Assembly (NCBI RefSeq): GCF_002994745.2
Contig: NC_037094.1
Location: 28,866,956 to 28,930,955 of the forward strand
Source: Rosa chinensis
Lineage: Eukaryota > Streptophyta > Magnoliopsida > Rosales > Rosaceae
DNA length: 64,000 nucleotides
Reading direction: 5' to 3'
Of the stretch, positions 29,217 to 39,258 are shown one piece after another. Each line of letters starts with the position of its first letter. The stretch's first letter is position 1. The notes below the pieces were generated by a model. The model did no database searches and was not told the DNA's origin. It saw only the letters and a list, made by a program, of their open reading frames with translations. Both the position numbers and the translations under genes were made by a program.

Positions 29217-30461
29217 TTCTAGTCAAAAAAAGGAGGTCGTTTAAAGCAGTATACTTAAGTATGAAAATACCTAGAGGACTTGCTCTGCTACGGTTGGGAG
29301 AGCGCCGCCTCTGGCCTCTCTGTACCTTCCTCCATCATCGATGGAGTGCTGTTCCGGTACCGCTCTCGGTGTCGGTTATCTCATGCACGTCTCCTGTCGT
29401 GCCCAGTATCAGGTCATGGTTTGCATTTCGTCCTGTGACAGTTTTTTCTTCTCAGAACCTCTTTGACAGTGCCTCTGTTCAATGGAGAGATGCAAATGCT
29501 ACGCTGCCTTCTTGGATCGGGTCGGCACCGGGAGTTCGGAGTCTTCGACCAATCCGAGCGCACCTGAAATCGTCGGCGAGTGGTTTTGGGTTGGCGGCGG
29601 GGTGGATGAGTGAGGGCTTCCTGAGGGACTATGCTTCAACCCCGTTTCCCGGTGCGTTGGAGCGGCGTTTGTTTGGAATAGCTTGGTTTCGCTGCGACCC
29701 AGATCGAGGCGTTGATATGGCAGCAGCCTGTGAGCGAAGCCGTGATCGGGGTCTGGGCAAATTCTGCATTCCGGTCAGCGACATTGGTGGCAGATGGCGT
29801 CGTGTTGGGGGGGCCGGGATGATCTTTCTCCGGCTAAGGGGGGTGGAGCAGCTATCGGGGTCGAGGTCAGGGACGGTGTGGGTGCCCAGAGAGTTTCTAG
29901 GTGCCAAGATGGGTGCTGAGAAGAAGTTTCTGTGGGCCTGGGCCTCTTCCTTGTTGGATTGCTCAAGTTTTGGTTGGGCTTTGCAACTGGTGTATGAGCC
30001 GAATACTGTTAGGGTTAGCATATGGGATCCAGGAGATTCTTTGCGGGCCCCAGATTTCTTGACATTTTGGAATGGATTTTTTGGTTACTTAGGTAGAAGA
30101 TTGCTCTCTATTCGACGTATTTTTTTGCGTGGAGTAGGCACGATCGGTCACACTACCGCCGGTTACCTTGATAGAAGGTTACCCTCTATTCGACGTATAT
30201 TTCTGCGTGAAAGTATGGTCGGTCATACTATTGGTACCGTTTTCCATAGCCCGGATTATGTCCGGTGCTTCATCAAATGCTTAATTGCATCCCTTAATAC
30301 CTTTGTTAGGTTTTATTTCCGATGCCTTGTTGCATCTAGTATTGTTCTTGTTATTTTATATTCTGATGTAGTTTCTACATCTATAAGTTGTAATTTTTCT
30401 TATGTTTATTATTAATAAAGTGGTTGACTATTTCTCTAAAAAAAAAAAATTTATAGTCAAA
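29217..30461 (+). mobile_element. GC-rich poly(A) retroposon with one long open frame
   Basis: Possible target duplication TTCTAGTCAAA (29217-29227) and TTATAGTCAAA (30451-30461), one mismatch. The insert ends in a 12-base A-run. The GC content is far above the flanks. Nearly the whole insert is one open frame (29261-30415). Confidence 0.65.
29261..30415 (+). CDS. Hypothetical 384-codon frame inside a retroposon
   Basis: An uninterrupted frame starting ATG at 29261 (MKIPRGLALLRLGERRLWPL) and ending TAA at 30413. I recognise no domain. The composition is Arg/Gly/Phe-rich, with a hydrophobic C-terminus that overlaps what looks like 3' UTR sequence. It includes an in-frame 78-bp direct duplication (about 30083-30238) giving GRRLLSIRRIFLRG and DRRLPSIRRIFLRE. 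It could be a non-autonomous element's own protein, or a chance frame in GC-rich DNA. The opposite strand is also open over 29629-30021, which favours chance. Confidence 0.25.
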   Translation: MKIPRGLALLRLGERRLWPLCTFLHHRWSAVPVPLSVSVISCTSPVVPSIRSWFAFRPVTVFSSQNLFDSASVQWRDANATLPSWIGSAPGVRSLRPIRAHLKSSASGFGLAAGWMSEGFLRDYASTPFPGALERRLFGIAWFRCDPDRGVDMAAACERSRDRGLGKFCIPVSDIGGRWRRVGGAGMIFLRLRGVEQLSGSRSGTVWVPREFLGAKMGAEKKFLWAWASSLLDCSSFGWALQLVYEPNTVRVSIWDPGDSLRAPDFLTFWNGFFGYLGRRLLSIRRIFLRGVGTIGHTTAGYLDRRLPSIRRIFLRESMVGHTIGTVFHSPDYVRCFIKCLIASLNTFVRFYFRCLVASSIVLVILYSDVVSTSISCNFSYVYY

Positions 30462-30773
30462 GCATAATATTTCGATTAATTTACCAAAGGGAAATTGCAA
30501 TTAACATGCGGAAGTTAGGCCGATTTCCGCATATACTTTAGACACTATGACAAATCCTAATAAATTCAAATGAAGATTACACACAAAATCAAATACAACA
30601 ATAGATTTTGTTTCTATAGAAGTGTACGTTTTGCACACCAATTAGCTTTTGCCTAAAAGAACATATAAAAATCAGAAAGGATTGAAAAACAAAAGACACA
30701 ATTCTCTTCCAAATCATGGAGAATAAAAATTGAAAATAAAAAAACAATGCAATATGCAAATTAGCTTCACGTG

Positions 30774-32508
30774 TGCTCGATGTTGTCTGATTTTTTTTTT
30801 TTTAGGGAAACGGAATCAGGTTCCGAATATATTAATCAAACGACGACTCTCCGTCAAGCTAGAGGGATTCAAAAAAACCCCTCCTAATACAATCAAAGCA
30901 CAAAGCATTCTGTGAAAACGCAGATAGTCCTAGAGAAAGCAGAAAAAAACCAAACTAGCCAAAAAACACGAAACAAAATAAAGCGTCTACACCTGTCCAA
31001 CCCTGAGATAGGAGGGCGGAACAAGATGAGAAAATTATTCAAAGCCAAAAAAACAAAAGAAAAACGCAGACCGACATAATCCCAAGCAAGCAGCTAGAAT
31101 GGAGCATTGACGCCTAAGACCTCAATTGGTGTACATCTCCACAACCGTCCCAGCAACAGCTTCACCAAGGACAATGTTGGACAACAACCCTAACCCTCTT
31201 GGGGTAGGGTGGTCTTCTCCATTACCTCCTCAACCGAGCCCACTATAGCCGAAGCAAGATCAGGCTTAGGTTTATTCCGATGACCACGGGGCCTACCCTT
31301 TTTCTTCGGAAACTTCCCATCAGTAACAGGAACCTCAACTAAGCCATCAGCAAGCTTCATGCGTTTTCCGTCTTCGACCCAATCCTCCTCACGAAGTCGT
31401 CGCACACCCAACACTTTAGATGGGTGTCCAAATGAAAACATACCACAACCCTCAGACCCAAAAAGCCCAATAGATGGCCCACTGGCCCTTTCCTTGGTCA
31501 ACCCCGGCTCAACAGTCAACCCAAATTCATAATCAGGATTTCCCGCCGAAGACCTCGGAGGCGCCAAGGGATGCACCGAACCCAGTTCCGCCTCCACCTG
31601 CACAGCCAAGCCTGCATCCAGTCCACCTCCAACCTCCGGCACCACAGACCCAGAAACCACGACCTCCTTCAAAGCAGGTGCCGGCAATGGTTTAGTAGCT
31701 ATATCCGGCGACAACTCTGCATCGAACTCGGCCTCCCCCAGCAGCAAACCTTTGTCGCAGTCTTTTCCGGCATAAGTAAAGAAACCACATCCTTTACAGA
31801 TGCCATGACACTTTTCATACTGGAACTCAAGCACCACCGTCAAATCCGGCGAGAAGCAAAACTCACGCTTAGCCCAGACCCGCCGGCGAACGTCATGGAT
31901 CAGCTGGATTCGTTGGACAGCCTCCTTCCTCCGCAATGCAATTTGGTCAGCCCTAACAAAAGTTCCCAGAACGTTGCCAATCCGAGTTAAAGCCCGGTCA
32001 TTGCGCATGGCAACCCTCAGACCCTTAACCGCCACCCAAACCTCCAAACAGTGCAGAGGAATCTCCGGTAGAGCACTAGCCCCGTCGTAGTCCGCCAACA
32101 ACAGCATCGAGTTACTGTAGTACCAAGGGCCTCAGTGTAGAACCCGATTTTTCACCTCCTGTTCCTTGAATTGGAACACGAAAATCCCCCCCCTCCTCCT
32201 CACGGATCAGTACCTTCTCCCTCAAACGCCATATCCCGGAGATCGCCGCCGAAAACGACTGAATGATCACCGGTTTCTTGTGAAGCAAACGGCCACAGAG
32301 GTAAGAGAAAGGGTCGTGGATCAAGTCTCCGCCCCCAACCAGGCTCACTACGGCCGCATTCGACAAGGCAAGAGTCCCCGTCTCATCTTCCGCCGCCATC
32401 GCTGCCCAACGCTCGATCAGTCGTTCGGCTAGGGAAAAAACCCTAGCAGAGCAAAAGTCGACTTCTTTAAGTCTATCAAATTTTTAATTTGCTCGATGTT
32501 GTCTGATT
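30774..32508 (-). mobile_element. ORF1-only LINE-like retroposon, complete, 19-bp TSD
   Basis: Perfect duplication TGCTCGATGTTGTCTGATT at 30774-30792 and 32490-32508. On the minus strand the 1,697-bp insert has a short leader with a hairpin (GCTAGGG-TTTTTT-CCCTAGC, near 32430-32450), a DUF4283/zinc-knuckle reading frame in two pieces, a 400-bp 3' UTR and a poly(A) tail (T-run at 30791-30803). There is no endonuclease or reverse transcriptase frame, so it must have been mobilised in trans. Confidence 0.88.
31190..32399 (-). pseudogene. LINE ORF1-type DUF4283 / CCHC zinc-knuckle protein, frameshifted
   Basis: Two minus-strand pieces. 32399-32112 starts MAAEDETGTLALSNAAVVSL and holds the N-terminal DUF4283 half. 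32107-31190 continues it (LPEIPLHCLEVWVAVKGLRV) after a frameshift near 32110, around the expected GPWYYSNSMLLL. A zinc-knuckle-like site ICKGCGFFTYAGKDC has Tyr where the usual CCHC His sits. The tail is basic (KKKGRPRGHRNKPKP, AT-hook-like) and acidic/Pro-rich before that. In plant LINEs this protein binds RNA; here it is probably inactive because of the frameshift. Confidence 0.8.
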
Positions 32509-33326
32509 AAGCCCTCATTATAAGGTAAAATGGAGAATCAATAACATTTTCTAATGCCATACAATATTTCTCATCTTCTAATGACGAAAGAGTACACTAC
32601 GATGAAAATCAACACTCCTATATATAAAGAAATCCTTTGTAATGAGAAGCTACTAATGCTAATGTAAGATTCCTCCTTGACCTCTTTGATATGGCCAAAA
32701 CTGTGTGGGAAAGCTGAAACAAATACTAATAATATAACTATCAAATGGTCTAAAAATTCTCGGTATTGATCACAGATGCTTCCACAATACAAATCTACCT
32801 ATAAAAATTCCTCAAAAACATGTATGTTTTTGAAAATCCTAATCTCAATTTCCGAGGAAGGTTGACATTAAATGATCGATCCAAAACCCTCAGATCACTT
32901 ACTTAATTAATTAATCAAAATATTAATCACCCCATGCATCTTAATTAATGATATGATCATGAAGTTCATCGATTGCCACACAAAAAGAAATTGTCAGTCT
33001 TCTATGCTGTTCCGTGTTGGTCGCCGCAACAATGTTCTCAGTTTTAAGTTAATTAATCAACACAAACCAATTAACAAATTAATTACTACATTGCTTCCAA
33101 TACTGTCTGTCAGAAACCCTAGGAAAAACCAATTCATTATTTATTATGATAATTCATTACTATTGCATGCCCCAACCCCAAAACAAATTCTTCTTCTATA
33201 CATTATACCCCACTTCATTACAAAACTTGGGAAATCTAGGTTGCAGACACTTCGTTTGACTTGGGAAACTTGAGAAATTCGAAGTATGAGCCTTCATGGA
33301 TTTTAAAATTATTTGGGGTAAAAAAA
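32509..33326. other. Intergenic spacer
   Basis: AT-rich; no gene or clear repeat seen. Confidence 0.4.
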
Positions 33327-33693
33327 GGAGTGTATTTCATGCACCGTCAGTGCATGGATACTTGTAATATGAATAAATGTAATTTTTTTGATATTAAAAT
33401 ATATTGAAGAGGATTGTATGCACCGACAGTGCAAGTGCACTAACGGTTATTTTAATCTTTAAAAAAATAACAGCCACTCATCTAATCCACTCCTTTATAT
33501 ATTTTAATATCAAAAAAATTACATCAATTCATATTGTAAGTACTCATGCACTGACAGTGCATGAAATACACTCCGAAAATATAAAAAGGAGTAGATTAGA
33601 TGAGTGGCTGTTATTTTTTTAGAAATTAAAATAACCGACAGTGCACTATCGGTGGACAGTGCAAGTGCACTGTCGGTGCATACAATCCTCTCC
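33327..33693. repeat. Two interleaved foldback elements (A-B-A'-B')
   Basis: Arm A 33327-33404 is inverted as A' 33496-33574 (GGAGTGTATTTCATGCAC and its inverse). Arm B 33406-33495 is inverted as B' 33588-33693 (GAGGATTGTATGCACCGACA and its inverse). The arms alternate, so both hairpins cannot form together without a pseudoknot. B' has about 20 extra bases around GTGCACTATCGGTGG. It probably arose from one MITE inserting into or recombining with another of the same family; a relative is at 52355-52518. Confidence 0.85.
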
Positions 33694-34048
33694 AGTTTCT
33701 TTGTCTTTCTAATGAGTAACCTTGAGATAGTTTGGTACAATGCTTAATAGTGTGGAGTATACTAAGCTAACTCAACTTTCAAGGGCACACAACGCCATAG
33801 GGAAGGTCCCTCAAAAGAAAAAAATTATAGGGAAGGTAATGTACGTATTCCCATATTTGAGGCTATATATTCATGACCAGGTCAACCACTAGCCTTGGGG
33901 CTTCGAGTTGATCAGAAAAACTTGGCCAGTGAACCGACAAATCAAGAAATTGATTTTGGATGATTGATTCAATTGAACTTGAACCCACTAGCAATAATCA
34001 AAGCAAATTCTATAATTTTTATCCCCTAAAGAAAATAAAAATTGTAGA

Positions 34049-34657
34049 GACCCTAGTGGTAGGCTCAAAATTAATGTTGATGGTGCCTTCCATGTAGAAA
34101 CAGGTTGTGGTTAGAAATGATAGAGGCTTGGGAGTTGCGGCATTGGCTAGACCGTTTCTACATGCTCACTCAGCTCTTAATATGGAGGTTGAAGCGTGTA
34201 GAGCGGGCTTGTTACTTGGTATTCACCAAGGATGGACAGAAGTTGAAATTGAAAGTGACTCCACCCTCCTTATAGCAGCCCTGAAAAGAGAGGGGAATGA
34301 CTTCTCCGATGTTGGTCGGGTATTGGAAGATTGTAAGTCTTATATGACGGCTTTCCAATCTATTGAAATCCGACATATTTATAGGGAAGCAAATGGTGTA
34401 GCAGATCGGCTCGCTCACCTTGCTAGCTTGTTTGCACTTGATGATGTTTGGTTAGAGAAGACTCCTGCTATTATTCATGACGTTCTCTACGAGGATTATT
34501 GTAATTGTTCTAATGTAGCGAGGGCTTCAGGTTTTATGTCCCCCCTCCCCCCCCCCCCCCGATGCAAAGTCCTACTATTAATATAATAAATGGAACCGGG
34601 CGTGGGGCTGAGCCTCCCACCTAGGCTGGGTTCCAAACCCCTTTCCAAAAAAAAAAA
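34049..34657 (+). pseudogene. 5'-truncated LINE: RNase H-like domain and poly(A) tail
   Basis: Translation shows GRLKINVDGAFHV, the first acidic motif of plant RNase H-like (RVT_3) domains. A frameshift follows, then an open frame from 34107 (VRNDRGLGVAALARP, VEACRAGLLLGIHQGW, ESDSTLLIAAL, YREANGVADRLAHLA). The 3' part carries a C-run (34541-34560) and ends in A11. This is the C-terminus of an L1-type LINE ORF2; all upstream parts are missing. No target duplication was matched. Confidence 0.85.
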
Positions 34658-36695
34658 CAACAACAACACATCCTCAACATTTCTTGTTTTAAAATTTTAA
34701 TTTTCTTACCTTGAGTGGAAAAATTGAATTGGGACATTCCTTAACATTACCGTACAGAGAAGATGATAGTCAATAGAAGATTTTGAATTAATGAGCCTCA
34801 TAAGCAAAGTAAACGAAATTGCAATGCCATGGTTTTAGTAAGCGGATCGACCCTAGCTCGTTAGTACGAAGATGAGGTGGTCGGTTCTTTGGAACTAGGC
34901 CAAGTTAACTGACTAACCGCTGAGGGTATATAGGTGGATCGAGCCCTTTGATCATAAGGCAATTAATGGTGGTACTGAGATTGGGGGTAAGCTTGTTATG
35001 CTCGGGCTTAAAATTACGATGGATGGACTTTTCCTTGGTTACCTATACTTCAGCTATTGAGTGCAAGTGTTTGGTATAGAACAAGATCGTTATATCGGTT
35101 CGGTTGTGTAATCGGTGTTGGTTTTTTTTCCTTCAATTTTTGTTGCTTATGAATCATTGTGCACTTCAATCCCTTGAAGGTTGTTATTTAATTTGCTGAA
35201 AAATTCCGTTAAGTCGTATAGACATGGTGTTTTGTTGCTCCAGCTACTCCAAATCTTGATTTTGTGTAATACACTGGCTTGGCATGGTACGGTCTTTGAA
35301 TATATATTTTGTTTCTCCCAAAAGATTCCTAGAAGTTATTACTTCTTCTATAATTTTGTTTATGATAATACTTATGTATTATATATATATATATATATAT
35401 AATACATCAACAATTGAGAATTACAATTAGTTTTCTGTAAATCGAACTCACAGTCTCTTATTTATGAAGGGACATGTGTATCATATAATTGAAAAATTGA
35501 AATGAAAAAACAAAATACAAAGCATGGAGAAGTCTCCTTCTTTGCTTCTCAGCTTTTCGTTCATTTCTGGCCTCCCGAACTAGTGACCTAACTCTTTTCC
35601 TCAATGAAGAACTATTTACTCACTCTCTTTGAAATGGAAGCTCCTATGGTACTTTTAAAATTCTATTCAATAGTGAATTAAGCTTTTAAGTGTTCTTACA
35701 TATAGGGAAGGTAAATTGCTATCTTTTGTACAATTTCAGTCATTTTTTGAATGAAATGGCGCTTCTTATATAAAAAAAAAAAAAATTAACTTGGATTTTA
35801 TTAGCTTATCTCCTACATCAATTGAATGTCATTTTTTTTCTATTTCTAAATTCATTAACCACTATGCTATGGACCCCCATCCTTATTGGGCTTTATGGGT
35901 CATGGTTTATGAATGTGTTGGTTGGTTGAGAGTTGACAGTCTGTTAAGGAAAGAAGGAGTACTTGTCCAATTGAAAAGAAGAAATTTGTAAAATAAAACA
36001 AAAGTTTTAATGACAAGGGGTGGGGGACCCTAATTTGTAGAGAACCATGGATGGGTGACTTAACCAGAAACAAAGTTTCATAACAAAGGTAACACATACC
36101 GATGTTTATAGGCAGTGCTTAAAGGTATTAAAAGCTTTGCATCATCTTTCAATATGCCCAAGATAAATGATTCTACTTTTTTCATGAAAAGGAGAAAAGA
36201 AAAGGAAAAAATTATACCTTTGTTTCTCACAAGAAATGGAACTGTATCTTTGTTAAGCTTTCAACCTTATATCCAACAACCAGCCCTTTTGGTCCAAGAA
36301 TAGAGTTGAATTACTTACTTGACTAACTAAATTGATAACAATTAGTTTAATGAGTTAAAAAAAAATTATTTTCACTAAACTTATGTATAGATGTATATCA
36401 CAAGTTTTTAACCTTGTCAAATGTTATCTCTACAAAAAAACCTCCAATATCCTTACTGGAACATCAATGAGTATATTCCGTAACATACGATAATCAACAA
36501 TTACTATTGAATATATAGTTGCATTTATTGTGTATGTATGATCACAACTAAATATCTTAAACATTTTGTAATTTTCACTAATGTTAAATAGAGATGATAA
36601 CAAACGATTTAGAAGATAAATGATATGCAATTATATGGTGACTCATGTATGCAAAATTTTTTAATGCTCCAATTTAAGAACCGTAGTAAGACCCT

Positions 36696-36741
<46 letters not shown>

Positions 36742-37620
36742 ATATGCCATATAATTAGACATCCTAATCAAGGAATTTCAAATAAAGTCAAAAGGTTATA
36801 CCAACTTTTGCTTTGTTTTGGGAAACACCTAAGCTCATTCAAACGATTAGATTTGATTAATTCATAAGTGGGCTAGTTTACCGACAAAAAGAGGTCTTAG
36901 ATGAGAAATTATTCAACATATGGCCCTAAACTCAACGGCCAGATTCTAATTAATAACACGGAGAAACCTCACTGGCCTTGAGATTTTATATATTTTTTTA
37001 CTCAAGATATATAGGTGGTAATTCTTGTCACTATTTGTATGTACTATGGAAATGTATGATCTGCTTCTCTCGAACAATAATGATCTTTGATTTAGCGGTT
37101 TCTACAATGTCCCAATTTGATTTGACAAAATCCCCGCCAGGTTTGATCATGATACACATTAGGTACTATTATTGATTGTTGGTCCTGACCTAGCTAGCTC
37201 TCGAATTATATGTATACCTTTTGATACTTTTTAACGTTTGTTTCCCTGCCTAGGAAGGTACGTCGAGCTACACAATGGATTTATGTTGTTAATGACATAG
37301 CATTTGGGACCAAAATGTATGAGGAACATTATTTTCTTACGAAGAAATTATAAATTTTACCAATCTATAGTGTACTTAATTAAATTTTTAGTTTGAGTAT
37401 ATTAATTAAAACAAAATCTAATGGTAAAAAAAAAAACAACTCAAGTTAAAAATAATTATTTCTACTCTTGGATGTATTTCTATCATTAGATTTATATCCA
37501 ATAGGTGGTTGAACATAATTTCCTTCGTCAGTACTGACTATGTGAACACCATTGTTTAGTGGATATATGTCATATTTATCTCATCTAAAATTATCACATA
37601 TAAACAAGATAATTAATAAC
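34658..37620. other. Intergenic spacer with microsatellites and a poly(A) tail fragment
   Basis: AT-rich. (TA)n tracts occur at about 35379-35402 and 36698-36737. A retroposon 3' end (TTTTGAATGAAATGGCGC then A13) is at about 35740-35786. Short frames up to 80 codons have no domains. Confidence 0.4.
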
Positions 37621-37622
37621 TA

Positions 37623-38018
37623 AAAACATCAAATCCACAATCGTTTCGGATCATGATTGCTTCAGGAGTTAGTAACTATCTGAAATAAGATTGGTTCTCA
37701 AGCGGCTTATGGACAAGAAGTTGGCTTCTATTTATTTGCTAGGAAGTATTGTTTTGTTGGTACCACAATTGCGTGATTGGCTAATAGGAGGCTAGAATAT
37801 GAGTTTGCCCTAGGAGACACAGAGTTGTTCTTTCTACTATAAGCTCGCTTATGGCGAGCTCTAAACAGTTTTGTAATGGGTTTGCATTTGCTTGGTAGAG
37901 TTTGGGACTTGTCCGTTCCCATTCGAGTGTATGTTAGACTCTAGCCCATAATTATGGCTATTGAATTTGATGAAATCAATATCCTGTTAAAAAAATAAAA
38001 ATAAAACATCAAATCCAC
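37623..38018 (+). mobile_element. Short retroposon, 364 bp, with 16-bp TSD
   Basis: Perfect repeat AAAACATCAAATCCAC at 37623-37638 and 38003-38018. The insert ends in an A-rich tail (TTAAAAAAATAAAAAT) and has a 3' UTR-like ending (GGCTATTGAATTTGATG). It lacks tRNA-like pol III boxes, so it is more likely a heavily 5'-truncated LINE/retroposon than a SINE. Confidence 0.82.
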
Positions 38019-38189
38019 GTAAGTTGTATGCAATTTAAGTTAATGAAATTTATAGCAGGATATATGAGCAGTAGTACTGTAGACTGTAGTAGTGAGATGG
38101 AAACAAAGAGTGTGAAAAGCAAATTACTAGTTACCTAATTTCTTAATTTCTTAATTTATTATTTTTATTTTGTTTTCAACAAAAGAAGA

Positions 38190-38312
38190 GAGGATTTTTA
38201 GTTTTGGTGTAGTGGCATAGTCTTGCTTTCATAAGTGGGAAGTTGTGACTTGTGAGTTCTAGTTGTAACATTTAAGTTGTTTATCTGATCAAATAAATAA
38301 ATAAATAAATAA
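38190..38312 (+). mobile_element. Decayed SINE-like sequence
   Basis: Contains an A-box-like TGGTGTAGTGG and a decayed B-box-like GAGTTCTAGTTGTAAC at about the expected spacing. It ends with (AAAT)n. Target duplication not found. Assignment rests on the two boxes. Confidence 0.45.
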
Positions 38313-38418
38313 CTTGAGGCTGTGATTAACATTCTGTTGGAGAGCATCCCAAATGATATGTGCGTGAGCTAAATAGAGCCAAGACGTAGCTTGACCATAA
38401 AAAAACACACACACTTAG

Positions 38419-39258
38419 TATCGTAACATCTCTATAAAATAATATTGTTAGGACTATAGAAAATTATTACTTTATATGAGTTATTATTATATTAACAAAT
38501 AAATATTTATTTATTTAAAAAGAGTTATGTGTTTTTCCTCATTGAATAATATAACTTAGTGTAAGTTTCGTATTCATAGATGGATTATGTTCCTAGTTAC
38601 GTGAAGCCATTTTCGGTGTACACTATAGAAATGTGATGAAAATTTAGCGCCTTTAGAATTATCCTAGTGAAAATGATACAGTGATGGAATCACTTTCTGA
38701 TGAAGAGATTATTGAAATGGTAATGAATACATCTACCCAAGATGATCAGAATGTCCTCTACCAACTGTTTCTCTAAAAGAGGCATTTCAAGCAGTAGTAA
38801 TCTTCAATAACTACTTGTTACAAAAAAAAAAAAAATTAATAAATAAAAAGTATACAATTATATTGCATGCACCGCAAGAAGTCAAAGATGAAGTTTAATT
38901 CGATTTAGATACAAGGCAAAACAAATGACTATAGAAGGCATATTTTGAGAAATAGCTAAATTGAAAAACTAGAAGTTGTCTAAAGTTCTTTAATATGTAT
39001 TATTAATTTTTATGTGTTGTTTATTTTATTTTATTTAATCAATTATTAATATTTTTATTGTACTATATTTTTATGTATTTCATCAATCATTAATTTATAT
39101 ATTGGATGGGCCGTAAAGGAATTCTAAAAATATTATTTTCTTATGCGTTTAGCGAGCTTCTTATTTTAGTACACTGGTTCGAGTTAAGAGTGAAATAATT
39201 TATTATTTAATCAAAATTATTAATTTATCAAACATTCATTTATCGAAACTTTACTGTA
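38419..39258 (+). mobile_element. pogo-like Tc1/mariner remnant, TA duplication
   Basis: Left end TA-TCGTAACATCTCTATAAAATAAT and right end (inverse) CAGTAAAGTTTCGATAAATGAA-type bases are decayed forms of the CAGTAAAACCTCTATAAA ends known from plant pogo-like elements. The interior translates to SFSDEEIIEMVMNTSTQDDQ and, in another frame, VSLKEAFQAVVIFNNYLLQ, matching the transposase C-terminus. TA flanks at 38419-38420 and 39257-39258. Confidence 0.72.
38660..38825 (+). pseudogene. pogo-like transposase C-terminal fragment
   Basis: About 55 codons in two frames. The motifs SDEEIIEMV and LKEAFQAVVIFNNYLLQ are typical of the tail of plant pogo/Tigger-like transposases. The DDE core is absent. 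Confidence 0.6.
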
